A stretch of 64,000 nucleotides of DNA. Origin: UBA9076 sp964418835 (GTDB lineage Bacteria; Bacillota_I; Bacilli_A; Erysipelotrichales; Erysipelotrichaceae). This document shows positions 16,113 to 25,069 of this stretch, piece after piece (positions within the stretch are counted from its first letter, which is position 1; each line of letters begins with the position of its first letter). Made by a program: the position numbers and the translations under genes. The stretch covers positions 1-64,000 of the forward strand of contig CAYQNJ010000001.1 of NCBI GenBank assembly GCA_964418835.1, given 5' to 3'. The notes below the pieces were generated by a model, which saw only the letters and a program-made list of their open reading frames with translations, had not been told where the DNA came from and did no database searches.

Positions 16113-19100
16113 ATGCTAATTAATAAAAGAGTATTTATTGAAAAGAAATTAGGGTTTCAAACAGAAGCAAATGATTTACTTCATGATTTAAAAGAAAACT
16201 TATTACAAGATATCAGATCTTTAAGAGTAGTTCTTGTATATGATGTTTTTAATATCGATGAAAATATATTTGATAGTGCTGTAAAAACCGTGTTTTCTGA
16301 AGTAATGGTTGATAATGTTTATTTTGATATTGATTTAAGTGATAAAAAATATATTTCAATCGAAGCTCTTCCAGGTCAATATGATCAAAGAGCTGATAGT
16401 GCTGTTCAATGTATCAAGTTATTAGACCCAAGTAGTAATGCAGTAGTTAAATGTGGAAAAATAGTAATTATTGATGGTAATTTTGATTTAGAAAAAATTA
16501 CTTCTTATCTAATTAATCCTATTGAATCAAGAATTAAAGAATTAGATAAGATGGATATTGATGAAGATGTAATAATTAAACCTTTAAAATCTTTAAAGGG
16601 TTTTATTGATTTAGATAATGAAGGTCTAAATAAGTTTTTAGAAGACATGAGTCTTGCTATGTCTATAGATGATTTAATAATGATTCATGAATATTTTAAA
16701 GAAGAAAATAGAGATCCTAGTGAAACAGAGATAAAGGTTCTTGACACTTATTGGTCAGATCATTGTAGACATACAACATTTGAAACAGAATTAAAAAATA
16801 TAAGAGTAAATGATTCATTATTTAAAGAAGAAATTGAAGCTTCATTAAGGAAGTATTTAAATTATAGAAATGTATTAAATAGAAATGATAAACCTATTAC
16901 ACTTATGGATATGGCAACGATTAATGCTAGATATTTAAGAAGTAAGGGTTTATTAGAAGAAGTAGAGGTTTCTGATGAAATTAATGCTTGTTCGGTATTT
17001 GTGGATATTGATAATGATGGTGTTACAGAAAAATGGTTAATGCAATTTAAAAATGAAACACATAATCATCCTACAGAAATTGAACCATTTGGTGGTGCTA
17101 GTACTTGTATTGGTGGAGCTATTAGAGACCCTTTAAGTGGTAGAAGTTATGTATATCAAGCTATGAGAATTACTGGTAGTGGAAATGTTTTTACTTCTTT
17201 AAATGAAACTATAGAAGGAAAACTATCTCAAAGATATATTACTAAAAGAAGTGCACAAGGCAATAGTTCTTATGGTAATCAAATTGGACTTCCTACTACT
17301 TATGTTAAAGAAATATATGATGATTCTTATGTCGCAAAGCACTTGGAGATGGGTGCTGTAGTTGGTGCTGTAAAAGCAGAGAATGTTAAAAGATTAAAAC
17401 CCGAACTTAGTGATGTGGTTATTTTGCTAGGTGGAAGAACTGGTAGAGATGGTATTGGAGGAGCTACTGGATCTAGTAAAACTCATAATGAAGAATCTTT
17501 AGAAACAAGTGCTTCTGAAGTTCAAAAGGGTAATGCGCCAGAAGAAAGAAAAATTCAAAGATTATTTAGAAATCCAGAATGTACAAAAATAATAAAGAAA
17601 TGTAATGACTTTGGAGCTGGTGGTGTTTGTGTTGCAATTGGTGAATTAGCGGATGGATTAATAATTGATTTATCAAAAGTTAGAACTAAATATGCAGGTT
17701 TAAACGCTACAGAAATAGCAATAAGTGAATCACAAGAGAGAATGGCTGTTGTTGTTTCTAAAGAAGATGCAGATAAGTTTATTGAATATGCTAATGAAGA
17801 AAACTTAGAGGCTTATATAGTTGCAACAGTAACACAAGAAGCGTCTATGAAAATGATATATGATGGTGAAACAGTTGTTGATATAAAGCGTAGTTTTATT
17901 GATAGTGCTGGTGCAAGACAAAGCGTTGATGTTTTAGTTGAAAATGATTCTGTAAGTAATCCATTTATTACAAAAGCATTAAATAAAGAAAATATTTTAA
18001 ATACCTTATCAAGTAAGAATGTTGCTTGTCAAAAGGGATTAGTTGAAATGTTTGATGCTTCAATTGGTTCTACAACTGTAATGATGCCTTTTGGAGGTAA
18101 GAAACAATTAACTCCAACATTTGCATCAATACAAAAGTTTCCTGTATTAAGTGGAAATACTAAAGCAATTTCAACGCTTGCATATGGTTTTATTCCTGAG
18201 CTAATGAACTACTCTACTTATAGTGGTGCAATGTATAGTGTTTTATTATCAATGTCAAAGACAATTGCAGTAGGAAATAAACTAAATGATATTCATTTCT
18301 CATTTCAAGAATATTTTGAAAGATTAAATAAAGAAGATAAAAAATGGGGTAAGGTAACTGCTGCATTACTTGGTACATTTGAAGTACAAGATTTCTTTAA
18401 TCTAGCCTCTATAGGTGGTAAAGATAGTATGTCAGGTAGTTTTAATGATATTAATGTTTGTCCTACTTTAATTTCTATTGCATGTACTAAAGGCAACGTT
18501 GATGATGTAATTACAAGTGAATTAAAGAGTATTGATTCATGTTTAGGTGTTTTATTACCAAGCATGAATGAACCTGGTTTACCAAATTTAAATAGTTATA
18601 AACAGGTTTATTTAGATTTTGAAATAAACAAAAAGGATATACTTAGTAGTTATGTTGTAGAAGAAGGTGGAATCTTAACAGCTTTGTTTAAATCAAGCTT
18701 TGGTAATGAGGTTGGATTTGATATTAATAGTGAATTAGATTTATTGAGATTAATACCTGGAGCTATAGTTGTTGAAACAAAAAATAAACTTAATAGTGAA
18801 ACTTACGTTTATTTAGGTAAAACAACAGATAAAGATTATATAGTTAATGGAATAAATATAACTAAAAAGGAAGCTTTAAATGCTTGGACAAATACATTTG
18901 ATGATTTATATCCAAGATATTTAGAGACTGCAAAGAAAGATTTAAGTATTAATACTTATGAAACTGATATAAAGTTTAAGGCTAAAGAATTGGATGATGA
19001 AGTTAAAGTATTAATTCCAGTTTTTCCTGGTACTAACTGTGAGTACGATATGGCTAGAGCATTTAATCAAGAAGGAGCATCTAGTAAGATTTTTGTGTTT

Positions 19101-19811
19101 TCTAACTTAAATGAAGATATGGTCAATGATTCTATAAATAAACTAGTAAAAGCGATAGATGAGACTAATATTCTAGCTTTACCTGGAGGTTTTTCTAGTG
19201 GTGATGAGCCTGATGGAAGTGCAAAATTTATAGTTAATGTTTTACAAAACCAAAAGATAAAAGGGGCAATAGAAAGACTGAGAAGTAGAGATGGATTAAT
19301 TATTGGTATATGTAATGGATTCCAGGCTTTAGTTAAATCAGGATTACTGCCTTATGGTGAAGTTAAAGTATTAAATGATGATGATTGCACATTGTATAGA
19401 AATGATATTAATAGGCATATTTCTACTATTGTACAGACAAAGACAATATCTAATAATTCACCTTGGCTACAAGGATTAGATGTAAATTCTATATATTCAA
19501 TTCCAGTTTCACATGGTGAAGGTAAGTTTATAGTAAATGAAGAAACATTAAAAAAATTAGTAGAGAATGGTCAGATTGCATTCCAGTATTGTGATGAACT
19601 AGGTAATGTAAGCAATGATGGAAGATATAATGTTAATGGTAGTACTTATGCTATTGAAGGTATTGTTTCTAGTGATGGTAAAATACTTGGAAAAATGGGA
19701 CATTCAGAAAGATATTATACTGATGTCTTTAAAAATATATCTGGTAATAAAAAACAAAATATTTTTGCTAATGGAGTAAATTACTTTAAAAAGGAGAAAG
19801 AAAATGTCTAA
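16113..19811 (+). CDS. purL: Phosphoribosylformylglycinamidine synthase, single-chain (PurL-PurQ fusion)
   Basis: The enzyme converts FGAR to FGAM using glutamine and ATP. This 1232-residue protein is the long single-chain form in which the synthetase and glutaminase parts are fused, as in many Clostridia and in proteobacteria, unlike the separate PurS/PurQ/PurL of B. subtilis. YWSDHCRHTTF and NETHNHPTEIEPFGGASTC mark the synthetase half. The C-terminal glutaminase has VFPGTNCEYDMARAF, GIICNG-type nucleophile context IIGICNGFQALVKSG, and HGEGKF with the catalytic histidine. The eight-base overlap with purM keeps it in one operon. Confidence 0.97.
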   Translation: MLINKRVFIEKKLGFQTEANDLLHDLKENLLQDIRSLRVVLVYDVFNIDENIFDSAVKTVFSEVMVDNVYFDIDLSDKKYISIEALPGQYDQRADSAVQCIKLLDPSSNAVVKCGKIVIIDGNFDLEKITSYLINPIESRIKELDKMDIDEDVIIKPLKSLKGFIDLDNEGLNKFLEDMSLAMSIDDLIMIHEYFKEENRDPSETEIKVLDTYWSDHCRHTTFETELKNIRVNDSLFKEEIEASLRKYLNYRNVLNRNDKPITLMDMATINARYLRSKGLLEEVEVSDEINACSVFVDIDNDGVTEKWLMQFKNETHNHPTEIEPFGGASTCIGGAIRDPLSGRSYVYQAMRITGSGNVFTSLNETIEGKLSQRYITKRSAQGNSSYGNQIGLPTTYVKEIYDDSYVAKHLEMGAVVGAVKAENVKRLKPELSDVVILLGGRTGRDGIGGATGSSKTHNEESLETSASEVQKGNAPEERKIQRLFRNPECTKIIKKCNDFGAGGVCVAIGELADGLIIDLSKVRTKYAGLNATEIAISESQERMAVVVSKEDADKFIEYANEENLEAYIVATVTQEASMKMIYDGETVVDIKRSFIDSAGARQSVDVLVENDSVSNPFITKALNKENILNTLSSKNVACQKGLVEMFDASIGSTTVMMPFGGKKQLTPTFASIQKFPVLSGNTKAISTLAYGFIPELMNYSTYSGAMYSVLLSMSKTIAVGNKLNDIHFSFQEYFERLNKEDKKWGKVTAALLGTFEVQDFFNLASIGGKDSMSGSFNDINVCPTLISIACTKGNVDDVITSELKSIDSCLGVLLPSMNEPGLPNLNSYKQVYLDFEINKKDILSSYVVEEGGILTALFKSSFGNEVGFDINSELDLLRLIPGAIVVETKNKLNSETYVYLGKTTDKDYIVNGINITKKEALNAWTNTFDDLYPRYLETAKKDLSINTYETDIKFKAKELDDEVKVLIPVFPGTNCEYDMARAFNQEGASSKIFVFSNLNEDMVNDSINKLVKAIDETNILALPGGFSSGDEPDGSAKFIVNVLQNQKIKGAIERLRSRDGLIIGICNGFQALVKSGLLPYGEVKVLNDDDCTLYRNDINRHISTIVQTKTISNNSPWLQGLDVNSIYSIPVSHGEGKFIVNEETLKKLVENGQIAFQYCDELGNVSNDGRYNVNGSTYAIEGIVSSDGKILGKMGHSERYYTDVFKNISGNKKQNIFANGVNYFKKEKENV

Positions 19812-20832
19812 TTCATATAAGGATGCAGGAGTAAATTTAGAAGCTGGTTATGAATCTGTGGAAAGAATCAAAGCTCATATTGAAAGAACTAGAGTTAAAG
19901 GAATGATGGGTGGTATTGGTTCTTTTGGTGGATTATTTGACTTATCTAGTTTGAATTTGAAAGAGCCTATTTTAGTTTCAGGTACTGATGGTGTTGGGAC
20001 TAAGTTAAAACTAGCTATGATGATGGATAAACATGACACTATTGGTCAAGATGTTGTGGCTATGTGTGTGAATGATGTTTTAGCTCAAGGAGCACTTCCA
20101 TTGTTTTTCCTTGATTATATTGCTGTTGGTAAAAATGATCCAAAGAAAATAGAAGCTATTGTAAAAGGTGTTGCGGATGGTTGTGTTAGTGCTAGTTGTG
20201 CACTAATTGGTGGAGAAACTGCAGAAATGCCTGATATGTATGGTGAAGATGAGTATGATATTGCTGGGTTTACTGTTGGTGCAGTTGAAAAGAGTAATTT
20301 AATTACTAATGATAGAGTTAAACTTGGGGATGTTGTAATAGGTATAGCTTCAAGTGGTGTTCATTCTAATGGTTTTTCTTTAGTTAGAAAGATTGTTTTA
20401 AAAGATAATAATATTGATTTAAGTAAAACATTTGATATTTTAGATGGAAAAAGTATTGGTGAGATATTATTAACTCCTACTAAGATATATGTAAAACCAG
20501 TTAGTAAAATATTAAATAGTGTTAATGTTCATGGTATAGCTCATATAACTGGGGGTGGTTTCTTTGAAAATCTACCTAGATGTTTAAATGAAAATCAAGC
20601 AATGAAAATTTATAAGGATTCATTTGATATTCTTCCAATATTTAACTTATTACAAAGTTTGTCTAATATTGATGATAAAGAAATGTTTAATGTATTTAAT
20701 ATGGGTATAGGTATGGCTATTGTTGTTGATAAAGATGATAAGGATAAAGTATTAGACATATTAAAACAATGTGATGAAAAAGCATATGTTATTGGTGAAG
20801 TTGTAGAAGGAAATGGGGTTATTTTAGAATGA
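19804..20832 (+). CDS. purM: Phosphoribosylformylglycinamidine cyclo-ligase PurM
   Basis: PurM closes the imidazole ring, turning FGAM and ATP into AIR. Typical signatures are SYKDAGVNLEAG at the start, SGTDGVGTKLKLA, the nucleotide-binding MCVNDVLAQGALPLFFLDY, LIGGETAEMPDMY and GIASSGVHSNGFSLVR. The length of 342 residues matches. The start lies inside the end of purL with AAGGAG upstream, and the stop overlaps purN as ATGA. Confidence 0.97.
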   Translation: MSNSYKDAGVNLEAGYESVERIKAHIERTRVKGMMGGIGSFGGLFDLSSLNLKEPILVSGTDGVGTKLKLAMMMDKHDTIGQDVVAMCVNDVLAQGALPLFFLDYIAVGKNDPKKIEAIVKGVADGCVSASCALIGGETAEMPDMYGEDEYDIAGFTVGAVEKSNLITNDRVKLGDVVIGIASSGVHSNGFSLVRKIVLKDNNIDLSKTFDILDGKSIGEILLTPTKIYVKPVSKILNSVNVHGIAHITGGGFFENLPRCLNENQAMKIYKDSFDILPIFNLLQSLSNIDDKEMFNVFNMGIGMAIVVDKDDKDKVLDILKQCDEKAYVIGEVVEGNGVILE

Positions 20833-21401
20833 ATATAGCTGTATTTGCTTCTGGTTATGGTAGTAATTTTACTGCTATATCTGATTCAATAAAAAGAAAA
20901 GAATTAGATTGTAATATAAGTTTAGTAGTCTGTGATAAGCCTAATGCGGCTGTAATTGAAAAAGCATTAAAAGATGGTATTGAAACATTTGCATTTAATC
21001 CAAAAGATTATAAATCTAAAAAAGATTATGAAGAAGAGATTGTGAGTAAATGTAAAGAAAAAGATGTTTCTTTGATTGTACTGGCTGGGTATATGAGAAT
21101 ACTAGATTCTACTTTATTAGATGCTTATCCAAATAAAATTATTAATATTCATCCTTCATTATTACCTGCATTTAAAGGTAAGGATGCAATAGGACAAGCA
21201 ATAGATTATGGTGTAAAGGTTATGGGAGTTAGCATTCATTATGTTAATCATGAAATGGATGGAGGAGCTATTATTGCTCAAAAATCATTTGATGTTACTG
21301 ATGATTTAACAAAAGATCAAATAGAAGCTAAAGTTCATGAAATTGAACATGTATTATACCCAAAAGTTATTAATAAATTATTAAAGGAGGGGTTAAAGTG
21401 A
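20829..21401 (+). CDS. purN: Phosphoribosylglycinamide formyltransferase PurN
   Basis: PurN transfers a formyl group from 10-formyltetrahydrofolate to GAR. The sequence begins IAVFASGYGSNFTAI and has the catalytic region LAGYMRIL, INIHPSLLPAFKGKDAI (active-site Asn and His) and GVSIHYVNHEMDGGAIIAQ with the active-site Asp. At 190 residues it is normal. The start overlaps the purM stop, and its stop is part of a GTGA overlap with purH. Confidence 0.96.
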   Translation: MNIAVFASGYGSNFTAISDSIKRKELDCNISLVVCDKPNAAVIEKALKDGIETFAFNPKDYKSKKDYEEEIVSKCKEKDVSLIVLAGYMRILDSTLLDAYPNKIINIHPSLLPAFKGKDAIGQAIDYGVKVMGVSIHYVNHEMDGGAIIAQKSFDVTDDLTKDQIEAKVHEIEHVLYPKVINKLLKEGLK

Positions 21402-22930
21402 AGAGAAGAGCTATTGTAAGTGTTTCAGATAAAACAGGTATTGTAGATTTTTGTAAGAAATTAGTTGAATGTGATTATGAGATAATTAGTACAGGTGGTA
21501 CTAAAAAAGTATTGGATGAAGCTGGTATTAAAACAATTGCTATTGATGAGATTACTAACTTTCCAGAAATGTTAGATGGTAGAGTTAAGACTTTACATCC
21601 TTTAGTTCATGGAGGATTATTAGGTGTTTTGGATAATGAAAATCATTTAAATCAAATGAAAGAACACAATATTAATCCAATTTCATTAGTTTGTGTTAAT
21701 TTATATCCTTTTAAACAAACTATTAAAACTGAAGGAAAAACTTTTGAGGATGCTATCGAAAATATTGATATTGGTGGACCAAGTATGATTAGAAGTGCTG
21801 CTAAGAATCATAAATTTGTTAATGTTGTTTGTGATAGTGATGATTATGATTTAGTTATAAATGAAATTAAAGAGTTTGGAGAAACTACTTATAAAACAAG
21901 ATTATATTTAGCAACTAAAGCATTTAGAACAACAGCTGCTTATGATACTATGATTCAAAACCATTTAAGTAAGTTTACTGAAATAGATAATAAAGAATTA
22001 TTACTTAGTTATGAGTTAAAACAAGAATTAAGATATGGTGAAAATCCACATCAAAAGGCTGCTTTTTATAGTGATGGTTTATCTTATAGATATAGTATGA
22101 CTAATGCTAAACAACTTCATGGCAAAGAATTATCTTATAATAATATTCAAGATGCTAATGCTACATTACAAATTTTAAAAGAGTTTAAAGATGAATGTGC
22201 AGTAGTAGCTGTTAAACATATGAATCCTTGTGGTGTAGGATTAGGTAGTGATATAACACAAGCTTGGAAAAAAGCCTATGACGCAGATCCAGTAAGTATT
22301 TTTGGAGGTATTGTTGCTTTTAATAAAGAAGTTAATATTGAATGTGCTACTGATATGAGTCAAATGTTTTTAGAAATAATATTAGCACCTTCTTTTAGTG
22401 AAGAAGCATTTGAACTATTAAGTAAGAAAAAGAATATAAGACTAATGACTTTTGAACTTGAAGGTAATGATGATATTAATAAATACGTATCTGTAACAGG
22501 TGGTTTATTAGTTCAAAATAATGATGATATTGATGAAGATAAAAATGATTTTAAGGTTGTTACTAATAAAGTTCCAAGTGAAAAAGAGCTTAAAGATGCT
22601 TTATTTGGTTTAAAGATTGTAAAGCATGTTAAATCTAATGCTATTGTTCTTGTAAAAGACTCTCAAAGTATAGGTGTTGGTGCTGGTCAAATGAATAGGG
22701 TAGGAGCATGTAAAATTGCATGTGAACAAGCTGGTGATAAGGCCAAGGGTAGTGTTCTTGCTTCTGATGCATTCTTCCCTATGAATGATACGGTTGAACT
22801 TGCTGCAAAGTATGGAATAACTTGTATTATTCAACCTGGAGGATCTATTAAAGATCAAGATTCTATTGATAAATGTAATGAATTAAACATCGCCATGATA
22901 TTTACTGGAAAGAGACATTTTAAACATTAA
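21398..22930 (+). CDS. purH: Bifunctional AICAR transformylase/IMP cyclohydrolase PurH
   Basis: PurH carries out the last two steps to IMP: formylation of AICAR and ring closure. The N-terminal MGS-like cyclohydrolase domain shows VSVSDKTGIVDFCKKL, STGGTKKVLDE and GRVKTLHPLVHGG. The C-terminal transformylase part includes LRYGENPHQKAAFY, AVKHMNPCGVGLG, VGAGQMNRVGA and SDAFFPMNDTVELAAKYG. Length 510 is normal. Translation starts at a GTG within the purN stop, preceded by AAGGAGG. Confidence 0.97.
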   Translation: MKRRAIVSVSDKTGIVDFCKKLVECDYEIISTGGTKKVLDEAGIKTIAIDEITNFPEMLDGRVKTLHPLVHGGLLGVLDNENHLNQMKEHNINPISLVCVNLYPFKQTIKTEGKTFEDAIENIDIGGPSMIRSAAKNHKFVNVVCDSDDYDLVINEIKEFGETTYKTRLYLATKAFRTTAAYDTMIQNHLSKFTEIDNKELLLSYELKQELRYGENPHQKAAFYSDGLSYRYSMTNAKQLHGKELSYNNIQDANATLQILKEFKDECAVVAVKHMNPCGVGLGSDITQAWKKAYDADPVSIFGGIVAFNKEVNIECATDMSQMFLEIILAPSFSEEAFELLSKKKNIRLMTFELEGNDDINKYVSVTGGLLVQNNDDIDEDKNDFKVVTNKVPSEKELKDALFGLKIVKHVKSNAIVLVKDSQSIGVGAGQMNRVGACKIACEQAGDKAKGSVLASDAFFPMNDTVELAAKYGITCIIQPGGSIKDQDSIDKCNELNIAMIFTGKRHFKH

Positions 22931-24180
22931 TGGCAAAAGTACTAGTTATTGGTAGTGGTGGTAGAGAACATGCCATTTGCTATAAGTTTAAACAATCACC
23001 ACAAGTAGAAACAGTTTTTGTTGCTCCTGGTAATCCAGGTATGGCTGATGTAGCAACTCTTGTTGATATTAGTGGTAATGATTTTGGTAAATTAATTGAA
23101 TTTGCAAAAGAAAAAGAAATTGATTTAACCTTTGTTGGTCCAGAAATTCCTTTATGTTTAGGTATTGTTGATAGATTTAATGAAGCAGGATTAAAAGTAT
23201 TTGGTCCAAGTGAAAAAGCTGCACAGCTAGAAGGAAGTAAAGTTTTTTCTAAAATGATGATGGAAAAGTATAATATTCCAACTGCTAAACATAAAAGCTT
23301 TGATAGCTATGAAGAAGCATTAAATTATTTAAATAAACAAGAAACACCAATTGTAATTAAAGCTGATGGACTAGCTGCAGGTAAGGGTGTGATTATTCCT
23401 ACTTCTATTGAAGATGCTAGAAGTGCATTAATGATGATGATGGTAGAAAATCAATTTGAAAATGCAGGTAATAGGGTGGTTATAGAAGAATACTTAGAAG
23501 GTGAAGAATTCTCACTATTAGCATTTGTTAATGAGGATGTAGTTATACCTATGCAGCTTGCTCAAGATCATAAACGTGCATTTGATAATGATGAAGGATT
23601 TAATACTGGTGGTATGGGGGCTTATACTCCAATGCATCATATAAGCAAAGAAGTGTTGGATGAAGCAATGAACAATATAATGATTCCAATGGCAAATGCA
23701 ATGGTAAATGAAGGTTGTCCATTTACTGGAATACTTTATGGTGGATGCATGCTAACAAAAAATGGTGTAAAAACAATTGAATTTAATGTAAGATTTGGTG
23801 ATCCTGAAACAGAGGTTATTCTTCCTGCATTAAAGGATGATTTATATCAAGTTATAATGGATGTTTTAGATAAAAAGGATGTCAAGTTAAATTGGGATGA
23901 TAAATCATATTGTGGTGTTGTTCTTGCAAGTAATGGATATCCTAACATTTATCAAAAAGGTCATATTATTACTGGCTTAGAAAATGTTAATACATTAGTA
24001 TTCCATATGGGAACTGCTCTTAAGGATAATAATCTTGTAACAAATGGAGGAAGGGTATTATTTGTTGTAGGAGTTGGGGATAGTTTGTTAGAGGCTAAAA
24101 ATAATGCTTATAAAGAAATAGAAAAGATTAAATGTGATAATTTATTTTATAGAAAAGATATAGGAAATAAAGGACTGTAG
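22930..24180 (+). CDS. purD: Phosphoribosylamine-glycine ligase PurD
   Basis: PurD joins phosphoribosylamine and glycine in an ATP-grasp reaction to form GAR. The sequence starts KVLVIGSGGREHAIC and has FVGPEIPLCLGIVD, the ATP-grasp loop IKADGLAAGKGVII, GMGAYTP and the metal-binding IEFNVRFGDPETEVI. Length 416 is normal. Its start overlaps the purH stop in TAATG, and its stop codon lies within the operon terminator, so purD is the last gene. The operon lacks purF, purC, purB and purK, which must lie elsewhere if the pathway is complete. Confidence 0.97.
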   Translation: MAKVLVIGSGGREHAICYKFKQSPQVETVFVAPGNPGMADVATLVDISGNDFGKLIEFAKEKEIDLTFVGPEIPLCLGIVDRFNEAGLKVFGPSEKAAQLEGSKVFSKMMMEKYNIPTAKHKSFDSYEEALNYLNKQETPIVIKADGLAAGKGVIIPTSIEDARSALMMMMVENQFENAGNRVVIEEYLEGEEFSLLAFVNEDVVIPMQLAQDHKRAFDNDEGFNTGGMGAYTPMHHISKEVLDEAMNNIMIPMANAMVNEGCPFTGILYGGCMLTKNGVKTIEFNVRFGDPETEVILPALKDDLYQVIMDVLDKKDVKLNWDDKSYCGVVLASNGYPNIYQKGHIITGLENVNTLVFHMGTALKDNNLVTNGGRVLFVVGVGDSLLEAKNNAYKEIEKIKCDNLFYRKDIGNKGL

Positions 24181-24200
24181 TGGTTACTACAGTTTTTTTA
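24174..24200 (+). terminator. Terminator of the purine operon
   Basis: ACTGTAGT and ACTACAGT pair around a GGTT loop and a T-run follows. The purD stop codon is part of the left arm. Confidence 0.85.
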
Positions 24201-24213
24201 TGTTTCTTAAATA

Positions 24214-24222
24214 TGATATTAT
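24214..24222 (+). promoter_or_regulatory. Extended -10 promoter; start codon at predicted transcript start
   Basis: TGATATTAT ends six bases before the ATG at 24229. A start site seven bases after the -10 falls on that ATG, and no ribosome site exists between, so the transcript is predicted to be leaderless. Confidence 0.55.
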
Positions 24223-24228
24223 TATTCT

Positions 24229-25047
24229 ATGATTACACTTATAAAAACATATGGTTTAACAAAAGATTTTCCTGATGTATTTATTGTTTATGAAAATAAA
24301 AAGATTATGGTAATATATTTTTCTATTGTTAATAGAAGGTGTGTTTTTAAGTTTCAAATGTTTGATGTAATTGATGGAAACAGAATGATGAATATAATTA
24401 ACTTGTTTAATAATGAAATGATGAAAAGATATAAAATTATTAGTTTGGCTATAGATAGAAATGATTTATTTGAATACGAAAATTGTTTTAGAAATAGTTT
24501 ATATTATGAAAAAGGAAATTTTTTACAAAGAAAAGTTGAAGCATATAGATATCTATTAAAAGATAACGTATTTGATAGAGAAGGGTATATTATCAATCAA
24601 GGGCTAATTGATGTAGTACCTTTAGGAAACTTTAAAACATCTAATAAAGGTTGTGGTTGGATTGCTTGTTATAATTTGTTTAAACTTATGAATAAAGAGA
24701 AAACTATAAAAGAAGTTTCCAGTTCTATCTCTAATATAGTATTATTAAAGGGTTTGTTGGGCGTTGATGTATTTGGGTTATATAAGTATTTAAGAAGTAA
24801 TGATATTGATGCTTATTTAACTCCTATATTTAAGAATCAATGCATTAGAGAAATAAAAAGAAGTAAATATGGAATTATATTATATGTACATAAAAGAGGT
24901 TCTCATTATGTAGCGTATAAGAATTTAAACAATGGGGAATGCTTATACTACAATGCTGTTTATGGTAAAAGTAATCATGTAATGAAAATAGAAGATTTCT
25001 ATAAGAAATTTAGTATATCTCCATTTGGAATGTTGATTTCTGTATAA
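24229..25047 (+). CDS. Putative C39-like papain-fold cysteine peptidase
   Basis: The C-terminal half resembles C39-like peptidases: a cysteine in SNKGCGWIACYN (Cys142), a histidine in RGSHYVAYKN (His226) and an acid/amide position in CLYYNAVYG (Asn242), in the order and spacing of a Cys-His-Asn/Asp triad. The first 130 residues are unfamiliar, with short beta-rich stretches; no signal peptide or membrane segment is visible, so it is probably cytoplasmic. It has no ribosome site and may be translated from a leaderless mRNA. It stands between the purine terminator and a surface glucosaminidase gene 22 bases downstream. A role in processing a peptide is possible but unproven. Confidence 0.6.
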   Translation: MITLIKTYGLTKDFPDVFIVYENKKIMVIYFSIVNRRCVFKFQMFDVIDGNRMMNIINLFNNEMMKRYKIISLAIDRNDLFEYENCFRNSLYYEKGNFLQRKVEAYRYLLKDNVFDREGYIINQGLIDVVPLGNFKTSNKGCGWIACYNLFKLMNKEKTIKEVSSSISNIVLLKGLLGVDVFGLYKYLRSNDIDAYLTPIFKNQCIREIKRSKYGIILYVHKRGSHYVAYKNLNNGECLYYNAVYGKSNHVMKIEDFYKKFSISPFGMLISV

Positions 25048-25069
25048 CTAATATTTAAGGGGTGAAGTT

